Assembly: GCA_035299065.1 (NCBI GenBank) | Contig: DATGXI010000124.1 | Coordinates: forward strand, 1 to 59,596 | Direction: 5' to 3' | DNA from: DASPJQ01 sp035299065 | GTDB lineage: Bacteria > Bacteroidota > Bacteroidia > Flavobacteriales_D > UBA2798 | DNA length: 59,596 nt | Part shown: piece by piece, positions 25,001 through 33,632 of the stretch | How positions within the stretch are numbered: the first letter of the stretch is position 1 | Layout: each line of letters starts with the position of its first letter | Made by a program: the position numbers and the translations under genes | Notes under the pieces: generated by a model | Seen by the model: the letters and a program-made list of their open reading frames with translations, nothing else | The model's database searches: none | What the model was told of the DNA's origin: nothing

Positions 25001-25925
25001 CACCATAGATTTTTAAGTCTGGGATACGATGAAAAGTGTCTTCTGTTTTTAGGGCTTCAATTGTTAGTTCAATAAGAGAAGCTGCGTTACGATTTTCCTT
25101 TTTTCTTCTAATAATATTTTTCGTTCCTTCCTTAGCTTCTTCTAATCCTATAATGTGCAATAACTCTTTATAGAATCTTTCATTTAATGAGTTGCTGTCA
25201 TTGGGAGTTGTAATTTTAAGAAGATGTTGAGGAGATAGAATTTTGAAAAGAGCTATGAGTTCTTTATCATCCTCTTTTTTTGTATTTCGTAATACCGTTT
25301 CAAACTCGCGAATATCAAAGTAAGTGCAAGGAATTTCAACGTCCAGTTTTGAAACTACCTTTGCAATTTCTTCATAAAACCATGGATTATCCTTCCGATC
25401 ATTCAGCTTTGTATCGTATAATTTTTTAATCTGAGTGTTTCTATAAATAAACTTATCAAAGTAATTCGCATCAACAATGAACCACTCATTTATACTTGTG
25501 ACAACAAGTTGTTTTAGTTCGTTGTTTCCGGAATTTCTTTCATTTAAATAATAAAGAATAAGTTCATGTAGAGCTTTGCGATTAGGATTTTCAGCCGACA
25601 ACATTTCTCCGACATTTGTTGGCCTTTTAGCCTCAATGATCACACCTACGCTGCTGTCTGTAGTTTTATTTAGGTGAATTACCAAATCCTTTTTATCCTT
25701 TGTATTAATTGCATTGGTATCGCGGTAATAAGTATCACGCAGGAAATCACGTAAATTATTTTTCAGGTGTTCTTCACTTTCATCCTTCGGTTGTTTTTCG
25801 ATTACTGCGATCTTATCAAGCAGAGCAATTAGGTTTACTTTGAACAAATCAATTTCACTCCTTAAAGGTTTTTGCTTTAGGAAGGCCTTTAGTGCTTTTT
25901 TGGGCGTTTGGGTGATTAATTTCAT
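22035..25925 (-). CDS. Type IIG restriction-modification enzyme (Eco57I-like)
   Basis: A single-chain restriction and methylation protein of about 1296 residues from ATG 25925 (a longer frame to 25952 would overlap the HTH gene by 11 bp). The N-terminus has a PD-(D/E)xK nuclease: KDLVIHLN (Asp80) then VIIEAKR (Glu98-x-Lys100). A helical connector follows. The methylase core has motif I CDPAVGSGHFLV and motif IV FDLIIGNPPYIKED. The last 350 residues form a target-recognition region (ending IPIHNPSEAEANKVAALVEK). Such enzymes both methylate and cut, needing no partner gene. It lies 111 bp from the methylase gene and after the small HTH gene. Confidence 0.85.
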   Translation of the reverse strand: MKLITQTPKKALKAFLKQKPLRSEIDLFKVNLIALLDKIAVIEKQPKDESEEHLKNNLRDFLRDTYYRDTNAINTKDKKDLVIHLNKTTDSSVGVIIEAKRPTNVGEMLSAENPNRKALHELILYYLNERNSGNNELKQLVVTSINEWFIVDANYFDKFIYRNTQIKKLYDTKLNDRKDNPWFYEEIAKVVSKLDVEIPCTYFDIREFETVLRNTKKEDDKELIALFKILSPQHLLKITTPNDSNSLNERFYKELLHIIGLEEAKEGTKNIIRRKKENRNAASLIELTIEALKTEDTFHRIPDLKIYGENKEGQTFNIALELCITWINRILFLKLLEGQLIAYHQGNKDYRFLNSEMIHDFDELFKLFHKVLAVNIPDRTELIKNKYSRVPYLNSSLFEISDLEDQTIKINSLENDGELEFVNTTILKDFKRKANKLPTLEYLFYFLDAYDFASEGTEDVQEDNKTIINASVLGKVFEKINGYKDGSIFTPAFITMYMCRQSIRLAVVEKFNESISDEGKKLFDKYEDVKNYTSRLFKTQEILKANEVINSLRICDPAVGSGHFLVSALNEIIAVKAELGILADEKGNNLSGYEIEIVNDELIITDQQGNIVEYKLQNDKPSNKEIQRLQKALFHEKQTIIENCLFGVDINPKSVLICRLRLWIELLKNAYYKEPNYLELETLPNIDINIKCGNSLLSRFALDSDLSKALKSIKYDVKAYRGFVNDYKNEKSRDVKRGLQKIIDTIKSDFRTEILNNDPKVVRLRKISGELLNLLNQTKLFDEDSKQKKARKEKQQKLEDEIKKLTKQIEEIKTNAIYKNAFEWRFEFPEVLNNDGDFDGFDLIIGNPPYIKEDVNRDAFNGLRDLECYQGKMDLWYLFGDLGLKLLKQERYLCYIATNNWVTNSGASNFRKIVINNSQIVNLIDFGAYMIFENASIQTMIMLFKRDSLVDNYTFDYRRLEGDKLTQDDVLKLLIGADSKNGVILQPKVIKEDLIGKTLTFNSGTNSELLDKIKSKHNFFLREKPDNELKLQAEVGSGIDVLQDFVSKANVEKLNGKANVGDGVFVLSQEEYDNLKFSKKEKEIIKPYFTTEQLQKYSGNPSNQYWILYTKSDIGKPDKKTKKIPIDDYPKIKEHLDKFRSIITSDNKPYGLHRTREQHLFEGEKIFALRKCPKEPRFTYTDFDCFVSRAFLVIQSNRINLKYLTGLLNSRLIAFWLRKKGKMQGNAYQLDKEPLLEIPIHNPSEAEANKVAALVEKVISQRLAGKDSAENERKIDEMIYKLYDLTEQDIRIIEEN

Positions 25926-25941
25926 TTTATCGCTTCGAGGG

Positions 25942-26160
25942 TTATGCTGCAATTGTAATGTTAGTTGGAAGACTCAGCTTATCAAAAATCACTTTTACCT
26001 GTGGTATTTGATAAAAGCGTCCTTGCTTCTCTCCTAATTCCTTTTCAAAAGGAACTAACCACTTCTTCAAGGTGCGTGGATCAACACCATAAACGCGTGC
26101 TAATTCCGTAATGGAATAGGGCTTCAATTGGATTCGCGTGCTTTCTGTCTTCATCGTCAT
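25942..26160 (-). CDS. Small helix-turn-helix protein
   Basis: A 72-residue basic protein with SITELARVYGVDPRTLKKWL, a helix-turn-helix, then QGRFYQIPQVKVIFDKL. It is a close paralogue of the 17956-18183 gene, with the HTH and the QVKVIF segment conserved. It sits between the XRE-ImmA/IrrE regulator (22 bp upstream) and the type IIG gene (start 17 bp downstream), and may be a controller protein for the restriction enzyme. Confidence 0.65.
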   Translation of the reverse strand: MTMKTESTRIQLKPYSITELARVYGVDPRTLKKWLVPFEKELGEKQGRFYQIPQVKVIFDKLSLPTNITIAA

Positions 26161-26182
26161 CGGTCAAAATATTAAAACTGTT

Positions 26183-27232
26183 CTACATCGTATATCGTAT
26201 CATAAACTCTTTCTCCGTCATATGAAATATATCTGCTAATTCATTTACTGTAATTTTTAATGCATTGCGGTATTTAGTAAGCATATCGCGCAGCAATTTG
26301 GGCTGTTCAATTTTTACATCAAGTTCTGGTGGTTCCCGTCTCCGGATTTTCATCTGATTAAACTGTTGTAACAAATACGTGCGTTGATTATAGGATATAT
26401 CCTCTAAATCGTGTGCGCGGTACAATAAGGCTTGCATTGAAACTTTCCATTTCTTTTTCAAGTCTGCCAACTTTTGAATAGTCAATCCATCTTTGAAATC
26501 AGGACGGATGTCGTTCGCTGGCATCAAAAATTCAGCAGCAAATAAATTGGCTTCGTGGTCAATATCCCGGTCGCCAAAATCTGAAAGACTGGAGTGAAGA
26601 ACCAAGTGTCCTAATTCATAAGCGAGTGTAAATCGCTGACGATCTCCCAATAAAGATTTGTTGTAAACAATGATTGGGTAACCTGAATGCGTCAATACAA
26701 TTCTGCTATCAACTCGTTCCGTTCCAAAATCAAAAGCAACCGTAATGATTCCAAATGACTCAAGTAATGTCGTTATATTATTAATCGCGCCCGCAGGAAT
26801 TTTCCATTGCTTGCGCAATTTGATCGCTGCCTCCTGGACTGAACCCAACTTCTCCAAATCAAAGTGAGGAATTTCCGGTTTTGTCACTTTCACTTTCTGA
26901 AGTAGCATCTCAATATTCAATCTGTACACCTGAATGTTAGCTTCAATTGACGCAATAATATTTTTAGGAACACTCACACGTTTTCTAAAATTGATCGTGG
27001 AAGTCAAATATGCTTCTCCTTCCTGTGCAAAGAAACCGTGAGGATAGTTCAACTCCTTTTCCAGTTTCTCAATCATATCATCAGTCAGGGAGCGATTGCT
27101 TTGTTCTAATTGACATAAAAGCGCGGGAGAAATTCCCAATCGGTCAGCTAAATCGCGTTGTGAAAGCCCGCGAGATTCACGCGCTAACACAATCATTTCA
27201 GGATTCACTTTTGTCATAACTGTAGTCAACAT
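26183..27232 (-). CDS. XRE regulator fused to ImmA/IrrE metallopeptidase-like domain
   Basis: A 349-residue protein. Residues about 11-65 form an XRE helix-turn-helix (SRGLSQRDLADRLGISPALL). Residues about 130-260 match ImmA/IrrE: FTLAYELGHLVLHSS, then DHEANLFAAEFLMP. The family zinc motif is HExxH; here the first His is Tyr (codon TAT), leaving Glu, the second His and the later acidic residue. Intact members cleave repressors on stress. This one may have weak or no protease activity and act as a repressor only. It is first in the gene order HTH-type IIG, so it may control the restriction block. Confidence 0.8.
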   Translation of the reverse strand: MLTTVMTKVNPEMIVLARESRGLSQRDLADRLGISPALLCQLEQSNRSLTDDMIEKLEKELNYPHGFFAQEGEAYLTSTINFRKRVSVPKNIIASIEANIQVYRLNIEMLLQKVKVTKPEIPHFDLEKLGSVQEAAIKLRKQWKIPAGAINNITTLLESFGIITVAFDFGTERVDSRIVLTHSGYPIIVYNKSLLGDRQRFTLAYELGHLVLHSSLSDFGDRDIDHEANLFAAEFLMPANDIRPDFKDGLTIQKLADLKKKWKVSMQALLYRAHDLEDISYNQRTYLLQQFNQMKIRRREPPELDVKIEQPKLLRDMLTKYRNALKITVNELADIFHMTEKEFMIRYTM

Positions 27233-27255
27233 ATCTTTTCCACCTTTGATCGGAG

Positions 27256-27263
27256 CAAATGTA
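27256..27263 (-). promoter_or_regulatory. -7 element TACATTTG for the XRE gene
   Basis: Exact TAnnTTTG match on the minus strand, 23 bp upstream of ATG 27232. No clear -33 TTTG at 19 bp. Confidence 0.5.
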
Positions 27264-27458
27264 TTAAAATTCTAAAATACGCACTAAAAATTTACAGAAA
27301 TATTTTTCAAGAGGTTTACTTTTTGAGTTTATATACTTGTTAAACAATGATTTAAAATTGGTCAGTTGAAGTGATGAAAGTTAGGATTCGAAGCCTTAAC
27401 GTTTTTTGTATAGAACCATAAAACCTCTCTAATCGTTAAAATTCATATCTTTAACTCA

Positions 27459-27851
27459 TTGAAAAAAGCCATAGCCATATTTTTCTGTCTGCAAATCTTT
27501 TCGGGGAACACCTTTGCTATGGAGGTAATGAAACTTCCTTTTTTAGTGCAACATTACTTTGAGCATGAAAAAGAAGATCATCCGGATTTAAGTTTCGGTA
27601 CTTTTTTATGGGAACATTACGTGGCGGATAACCATGAAGATGAAACTGATGGTCATTGCGATGAAAATATGCCTTTCAAACATTGCCATGATTGTTGCTC
27701 TCATGTGGTTTCGGGTATTACTTGTTTGATTCCTGAAAATTCAATTGCAATAAGTTATCCTTGTATTGGAAAAGAAGTCAACTTCATTTCGCAGGATAAT
27801 TTCCGCTCTTTTTATAGTTGCTGCATTTGGCAACCTCCCAAAATAGGTTAA
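27459..27851 (+). CDS. His/Cys-rich periplasmic protein of a metal-efflux operon
   Basis: A 130-residue protein starting at a TTG codon: no ATG is in frame upstream and the only in-frame ATG (about 27519) would destroy the signal peptide KKAIAIFFCLQIFSG-NTFA. The mature part is rich in His, Cys, Asp and Glu (HYFEHEKEDHPD, DGHCDENMPFKHCHDCCSH) and has a C-terminal CCIW. It looks like a periplasmic metal-binding or sensing protein. It lies 80 bp upstream of the RND pump. The call is compositional; similar proteins accompany heavy-metal pumps in Bacteroidota. Confidence 0.6.
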   Translation: MKKAIAIFFCLQIFSGNTFAMEVMKLPFLVQHYFEHEKEDHPDLSFGTFLWEHYVADNHEDETDGHCDENMPFKHCHDCCSHVVSGITCLIPENSIAISYPCIGKEVNFISQDNFRSFYSCCIWQPPKIG

Positions 27852-27931
27852 TGAAATAGGAACGCAGTTGCGTTTCCAAAGTGACATTGCGTGTCCTGAA
27901 TTTTCGTTTTCATTAACTAACACATAATTAT

Positions 27932-30900
27932 ATGTTGGATGCAATCATCCGCTTTTCCATCAGGAATAAGCTCGTAATAGGCATTTTTACGTTGGCCTTG
28001 GTAGCTTGGGGCAGCTACTCGTTAAAACAACTCCCCATTGATGCCGTGCCTGACATCACCAACAATCAGGTGCAAATAATAACGGCAGCACCTTCGCAGT
28101 CGGCACAGGATATTGAACGATTGGTCACCTTTCCGGTCGAACAAGCTGTGGCAACCGTACCGGGTATTATTGAAGTTCGTTCGTTCTCGCGCTTTGGTTT
28201 GAGTGTGGTGACGATTGTGTTCAAAGATGAAGTGGACATATACAAAGCCCGTCAATTGGTCTCAGAACGCTTAAATGAGGCCATGAATCAGATTCCTGAT
28301 GGAGTTGGTATTCCTGAACTGGCTCCGGTAACCACAGGGCTTGGTGAAATTTACCAATACACCATTCACGCGAAACCGGGATACGAGCAAAAATACGATG
28401 CAATGGCGTTGCGTACCATTCAGGATTGGATTGTGCGTAGACAATTACTCGGTGTAGAAGGTGTAGCTGATGTAAGCAGTTTTGGTGGCTATTTAAAGCA
28501 ATATGAAATCGCTTTGAATCCGGATAAACTCAAGAGCATGAACATCACCATCAACGATGTTTTTACAGCTTTGGAAAAGAATAATCAGAATACTGGTGGA
28601 GCTTACATTGATAAAAAACCAAACGCCTGGTACATCCGCAGTGAAGGTTTGATTGAAAGCAAACAGGACATCGAAAACATTGTTGTAAAAAATCTTGATA
28701 ACGGAATTCCGGTTTTGATTGGCAATGTTGCCGAAGTGAATTATGGTCACGCGATTCGTTATGGAGCATTAACCTATAACGACAAAGGCGAAGCCGTAGG
28801 TGCCATTGTAATGATGCTGAAAGGCGCAAACTCATCTCAGGTGATTGAGAATATCAAGGAGCGAATGGCACAAATTGAAAAAACGCTTCCTGAAGGTGTA
28901 GAAATTGAGCCATTCCTTGACCGCGCCAAATTGGTAGACAATGCCATTGGTACAGTTGCCAAAAACCTGATGGAAGGTGCGCTCATTGTAATTTTCATTC
29001 TTGTTGTTTTCCTTGGAAATTTCCGAGCCGGATTGATTGTAGCATCAGTAATTCCTTTGGCTATGTTATTTGCCATTTCGCTCATGAATGTTTTTGGTGT
29101 ATCCGGAAACCTGATGAGTTTAGGTGCTATTGATTTTGGTTTGATAGTGGATGGAGCAGTAATTATTGTTGAAGCTACCATGCATCATTTAGGCATGAAA
29201 CGATTGGGTAGACGATTAACCCAAACCGAAATGGATGATGAAGTATTTGAATCGGCCAGCAAAATAAGAAGTTCGGCTGCGTTTGGTGAAATCATTATTC
29301 TGATTGTGTATTTACCAATTCTTGCTTTGGTTGGTATAGAGGGAAAAATGTTCAAACCAATGGCACAAACGGTTTCGTTTGCCATTCTTGGTGCTTTCAT
29401 TCTTTCACTTACTTATGTGCCAATGATGAGTGCCTTGTTCCTGAATAAAAATACGGAACACAAGCGCAATTTTTCTGACCGATTAATGGATTTCATTCAG
29501 CGAATTTATACTCCTTTCATAAACGGAGCATTAAAAAGACCACTGATAATTATTGGAGGCTCGCTCTTGCTATTTGTAACCAGTCTGTTTGTGTTTACAA
29601 GACTTGGGGCAGAATTTCTTCCATCATTAGATGAAGGGGATTTTGCCGTTGAAACGCGTGTGATGACCGGAAGCAATTTGGAAGAAACAATTGATGCTTC
29701 CAATAAAGCCGCAAAGATTTTATTGGAACGCTTTCCGGATGAAGTTAAAATGGTGGTGGGTAAAATTGGTTCGGGAGAAATACCCACCGATCCAATGCCC
29801 ATTGAAGCTTGTGATTTGATGGTTATTTTGAAAGACAAATCAGAATGGACGAAAACTTCCGACAAAAACGAACTGGCAGAAATGATGACCGAAGAACTGG
29901 AAGACATACCCGGTGTTACTTTCGGATTTCAACAGCCCATTCAAATGCGCTTTAATGAGTTGATGACAGGAGCGCGTCAGGATGTAGTTGTGAAGGTATA
30001 TGGCGAAGATTTAAACATGCTTACTTATTACTCTAACCAAATTGCAGCCTTGGTTTCAACAATTGATGGAGCGAAAGATTTGTACGTGGAAAAAGTTACA
30101 GGAGCGCGTCAAATTTTAGTCAAATACAAACGGGATGAAATTGCCAAGTTCGGAATGAATATTGAAGACATTAACCGTACCATCAATACTGCATTTGCCG
30201 GGCAAAGTTCGGGAATGGTTTATGAAGGTGAAAAACGATTTGACTTGGTGGTGCGTTTAGATGGTGAAAATCGAGCAAGTATTGAAGATGTGCGAAATTT
30301 ATTTATTTCCACTCCTAACGGAAAGCAAATACCGTTGGAGCAAGTAGCCATTGTTGATTTTGACGAAAAAGCACCTATTCAAATTCAACGTGACGATGCT
30401 AAACGCAGAATCACGGTTGGTTTTAATGTGCGTGGGCGCGATGTGGAAAGCGTGGTAAAAGAACTGCAAAAGAAAATTGAAAAAAATATCAAGTTTGAGC
30501 CAGGATACTATCCAACCTATGGTGGAACATTCAAAAATTTACAAGAAGCAAGGGATAGATTGAGTATTGCCGTTCCGGTTGCGCTCCTACTGATTTTCCT
30601 TTTGCTGTATTTCACATTTGCATCAATTAAACAAGGCCTGTTGATCTACACAGCCATTCCGCTTTCTGCTATTGGTGGTGTATTTGCCTTATGGGTGCGT
30701 GGAATGCCTTTCAGTATTTCAGCAGGTATAGGATTCATTGCTCTTTTTGGTGTGGCCGTTTTAAATGGTATTGTTTTGATAGCAGAATTCAATCGTTTAA
30801 AAGCAGAAGGATTGACCGATGTTAAGGAAAGAATTATTCGCGGAACAAAAACACGTTTGCGTCCGGTGGTAATGACTGCTGCGGTTGCTTCGCTCGGATT

Positions 30901-32305
30901 TTTACCAATGGCCATTTCGCACGGAAGCGGAGCCGAAGTTCAAAAGCCATTGGCAACCGTTGTTATTGGTGGATTAATTACTGCAACATTATTAACTCTA
31001 CTCGTTTTGCCTTGTATCTATCAATTAGCCGAAGGCGGGTACAAACGAGTGCGTAAACCTAAAAAAATGAAGCCTACTACTAATCTAATACTTCTGTTCA
31101 TAATTTGTGGATCAACCGCATTCGGACAAGTAAAAACCGTTTCGCTTGATTCGGCTTTGAATATTGCTTACGGTAACAACAAAAACCTGCAAGCAGTTTC
31201 TATGCAAACAGATTATTACCAATTGCAGAAGAAAACAAGTAGCGAATTACCAAAAACTGATGTGAGTTTCACCTACGGTCAATATAATAGTTTCTATCGT
31301 CAGGATAACAATCTGACTATATCACAAACGATTCCGTTTCCAACCGTGTTTGGCGCAAAATCATCTCTTGCAAATTCGCAAACCAAGGGAGCCGAATTAA
31401 AGACTGCTGCCACCAAAAATGAATTGACCTTACAAATACGCCAAGTGTATTATCAGTTGCTATTTTGGAAAAGTTACCAATTGCTCCTGCAAAAACAGGA
31501 CACTATGTATGCACAAATGTCAAAGTCGGCAGACCTGCGATACAAAACAGGAGATGGAACTCTACTCGAAAAAACATCTGCTGATACCCGACTGAGTGAA
31601 GTGCAAAATAAACTCTACTTGGTTCAGGCAGAAATAACCGCACTAAACATCAACTTACAAGCATTAATGGGTGTAACCTATCCCGTTGAAATCATAACTA
31701 CAGATTCATTAATTCGGCCTTTCAATTTGATGAATGATAGTGCAGCGGTTGCAGCCAATCCGCAATTAGCTTATATGAAACAACAAATTGAGATTGCAGA
31801 AAAGGAAAAGTCGGTAGTTTTTGCATCCACACTTCCTGAATTCAAAATCGGTTATTTCAATCAATCGCTTTACGGAGTACCATTGGATGCAACAAATACT
31901 CAGTTTGCAGGTTCTGGAAATCGTTTTCAAGGTGTTCAGTTCGGAATAGTGGTTCCGCTTTGGTTTGCTCCGCAGGTGAATAAAAGTAAGGTAGCACAAA
32001 AGCAAGTTGAGATCAATGAAATGAATTACCAAAGTGAGCAAATCATGTTTCAGAGTTATTATGAGCAAGCGGTACAACATTACATTGCAGCAAAAAATAA
32101 CTTGGACTATTACTCAACAGTGGCATTGCCGAATGCCAACCTTATTGAAAAGCAGTCGCAAACATCTTATGCTAAAGGAGAAATTGGGTACGCTGAACAT
32201 TTGCTTAATCTGCAACAGGTAATTTCCATCAAAGAAAATTACCTCAATGCTGTGAGTGAATACAATCAGGCTGTAGTTTATATTGAATACTTAACCGCAC
32301 GTTAA
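27932..32305 (+). CDS. czcA: CzcA-type heavy-metal RND pump fused to a TolC-family outer-membrane protein
   Basis: A 1457-residue fusion. Residues 1 to about 1040 are a heavy-metal-efflux RND transporter, with a first helix at MLDAIIRFSIRNKLVIGIF and the conserved AIDFGLIVDGAVIIVE in the fourth helix, whose two Asp and Glu match the zinc/cobalt/cadmium branch. After about residue 1045 comes an internal signal-like helix (LILLFIICGSTAFGQ) and a TolC/CzcC-like outer-membrane channel with long helices (LRYKTGDGTLLEKTSADTR). This fusion, known in Bacteroidota, puts inner pump and outer channel in one chain. The following gene is its adaptor. Confidence 0.9.
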   Translation: MLDAIIRFSIRNKLVIGIFTLALVAWGSYSLKQLPIDAVPDITNNQVQIITAAPSQSAQDIERLVTFPVEQAVATVPGIIEVRSFSRFGLSVVTIVFKDEVDIYKARQLVSERLNEAMNQIPDGVGIPELAPVTTGLGEIYQYTIHAKPGYEQKYDAMALRTIQDWIVRRQLLGVEGVADVSSFGGYLKQYEIALNPDKLKSMNITINDVFTALEKNNQNTGGAYIDKKPNAWYIRSEGLIESKQDIENIVVKNLDNGIPVLIGNVAEVNYGHAIRYGALTYNDKGEAVGAIVMMLKGANSSQVIENIKERMAQIEKTLPEGVEIEPFLDRAKLVDNAIGTVAKNLMEGALIVIFILVVFLGNFRAGLIVASVIPLAMLFAISLMNVFGVSGNLMSLGAIDFGLIVDGAVIIVEATMHHLGMKRLGRRLTQTEMDDEVFESASKIRSSAAFGEIIILIVYLPILALVGIEGKMFKPMAQTVSFAILGAFILSLTYVPMMSALFLNKNTEHKRNFSDRLMDFIQRIYTPFINGALKRPLIIIGGSLLLFVTSLFVFTRLGAEFLPSLDEGDFAVETRVMTGSNLEETIDASNKAAKILLERFPDEVKMVVGKIGSGEIPTDPMPIEACDLMVILKDKSEWTKTSDKNELAEMMTEELEDIPGVTFGFQQPIQMRFNELMTGARQDVVVKVYGEDLNMLTYYSNQIAALVSTIDGAKDLYVEKVTGARQILVKYKRDEIAKFGMNIEDINRTINTAFAGQSSGMVYEGEKRFDLVVRLDGENRASIEDVRNLFISTPNGKQIPLEQVAIVDFDEKAPIQIQRDDAKRRITVGFNVRGRDVESVVKELQKKIEKNIKFEPGYYPTYGGTFKNLQEARDRLSIAVPVALLLIFLLLYFTFASIKQGLLIYTAIPLSAIGGVFALWVRGMPFSISAGIGFIALFGVAVLNGIVLIAEFNRLKAEGLTDVKERIIRGTKTRLRPVVMTAAVASLGFLPMAISHGSGAEVQKPLATVVIGGLITATLLTLLVLPCIYQLAEGGYKRVRKPKKMKPTTNLILLFIICGSTAFGQVKTVSLDSALNIAYGNNKNLQAVSMQTDYYQLQKKTSSELPKTDVSFTYGQYNSFYRQDNNLTISQTIPFPTVFGAKSSLANSQTKGAELKTAATKNELTLQIRQVYYQLLFWKSYQLLLQKQDTMYAQMSKSADLRYKTGDGTLLEKTSADTRLSEVQNKLYLVQAEITALNINLQALMGVTYPVEIITTDSLIRPFNLMNDSAAVAANPQLAYMKQQIEIAEKEKSVVFASTLPEFKIGYFNQSLYGVPLDATNTQFAGSGNRFQGVQFGIVVPLWFAPQVNKSKVAQKQVEINEMNYQSEQIMFQSYYEQAVQHYIAAKNNLDYYSTVALPNANLIEKQSQTSYAKGEIGYAEHLLNLQQVISIKENYLNAVSEYNQAVVYIEYLTAR

Positions 32306-32324
32306 ACGAATAAAAAAAGAAATC

Positions 32325-33545
32325 ATGAACACAACAAAATATATATTGGCGATCTTAATTTCCTTCCCACTTTTTTTCACCTCATGTGCTGGTGGAGAAG
32401 AAGATTATGCAACCGAGGAACACCACGATGAAGAATCGGATATGGTGGAATTAACAGATGCGCAATTCAAAGTAGCAGGTATTGAATTGGGTAATGTAGA
32501 AATGCGCACCATCAGCGGAACAATTCCTGCCAGCGGATTACTCGATGTACCACCGCAAAGTAAAGTCAGTATTTCTGCTCCAATGGGAGGATTTGTAAAA
32601 TCTACAGATTTACTACAAGGCTCAAGGGTTAGTAAGGGTCAGGTGGTAGCCGTTATGCAACATCAGGATTACATTCAATTGCAGCAGGATTATTTGGAAA
32701 ATTTCAACCAGCTGGAATACCTTAAAGCAGAATATGATCGTCAGCAGGAACTTGCAAAAGAGAACGTAAATGCAAAAAAATCCTTAGAACAAGCAAAGGC
32801 AAATTACTACTCCACAAAAGGAACAGTGGATGGGCTAAAAGCCAAATTGCAAATGCTTAACATCAACGTTGCCAATTTGGAAAAGGGCGAAATTCAAAAC
32901 ACGATCAATCTCTATGCGCCCATTTCAGGTTATGTCACAAAGGTAAATACGAACATTGGTGCATTTGTAAATCCGACTGATGTATTATTTGAAATTGTAA
33001 ATACCGAAAAACTGCATGTAGAATTAACCATTTTTGAAAAAGACGTTCCGCTTTTGAAGGTTAACCAACGTGTTCTTTTTACACTTGCCAATGAAACAAC
33101 GCACCGCGTAGCCTTTGTACATCTCATAGGCCGTGAAATAAGTTCAGATAGAAGTGTTCAGGTACATTGCGAAATTGATAAACAAGATCGCGAATTAATA
33201 CCGGGAATGTATTTGAAAGCCATTGTTGAGACAGATAGCGCACACGTTGCTGCGGTGCCTGAAGAAGCCATTGTGAATTTCGAAGGCAAAAAATACATTT
33301 TCATCGAAACGACAGAAGTACATGAAGATGGTGAAAAACATGATCATGAAAAAGGTGAAAAGGAAGAAGAAAAGCATCATTTCAAAATGGTAGAAGTAAC
33401 CACCGGAGAAACTGAATTGGGTTTTGTCTCGGTAATTCTACCTGAAGGCTTTGAATTGAATACCAAAATTGTAACCAAAGGCGCATTCAGCTTATTGGCT
33501 AAAATGAAAAACAGTGAGGAAGAAGAAGGCGGACACGCGCATTAA
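32325..33545 (+). CDS. czcB: RND periplasmic adaptor (CzcB-like lipoprotein)
   Basis: A 406-residue adaptor. It has a lipobox signal (ISFPLFFTSC; Cys at about residue 21). Then follow an acidic His stretch (EEHHDEESDM), a barrel-sandwich lipoyl-like half (KVSISAPMGGFVKS), a coiled-coil hairpin (about 120-190, DRQQELAKENVNAKKSLEQA) and the second lipoyl half (INLYAPISGYVTKVN). A His/Glu-rich segment near the end (DGEKHDHEKGEKEEEKHHF) can bind metal ions. It bridges the inner-membrane pump and outer channel, and starts 20 bp after the pump stop. Confidence 0.9.
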   Translation: MNTTKYILAILISFPLFFTSCAGGEEDYATEEHHDEESDMVELTDAQFKVAGIELGNVEMRTISGTIPASGLLDVPPQSKVSISAPMGGFVKSTDLLQGSRVSKGQVVAVMQHQDYIQLQQDYLENFNQLEYLKAEYDRQQELAKENVNAKKSLEQAKANYYSTKGTVDGLKAKLQMLNINVANLEKGEIQNTINLYAPISGYVTKVNTNIGAFVNPTDVLFEIVNTEKLHVELTIFEKDVPLLKVNQRVLFTLANETTHRVAFVHLIGREISSDRSVQVHCEIDKQDRELIPGMYLKAIVETDSAHVAAVPEEAIVNFEGKKYIFIETTEVHEDGEKHDHEKGEKEEEKHHFKMVEVTTGETELGFVSVILPEGFELNTKIVTKGAFSLLAKMKNSEEEEGGHAH

Positions 33546-33561
33546 CATAACATGGGCAGAA

Positions 33562-33606
33562 CTCCGATTTCTTTTCTTTGCAGTTGCAAGGTTTTCATAA
33601 TCGGAG
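33562..33606. repeat. Inverted repeat CTCCGAT/ATCGGAG before the P-type ATPase gene
   Basis: Perfect 7-bp arms (33562-33568 and 33600-33606) 31 bp apart in the 87-bp gap between adaptor and ATPase genes. No T-run follows, so it may be an operator or mRNA hairpin instead of a terminator. Confidence 0.4.
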
Positions 33607-33632
33607 CTTCTTGCTCACCAAAATAAATTGAT

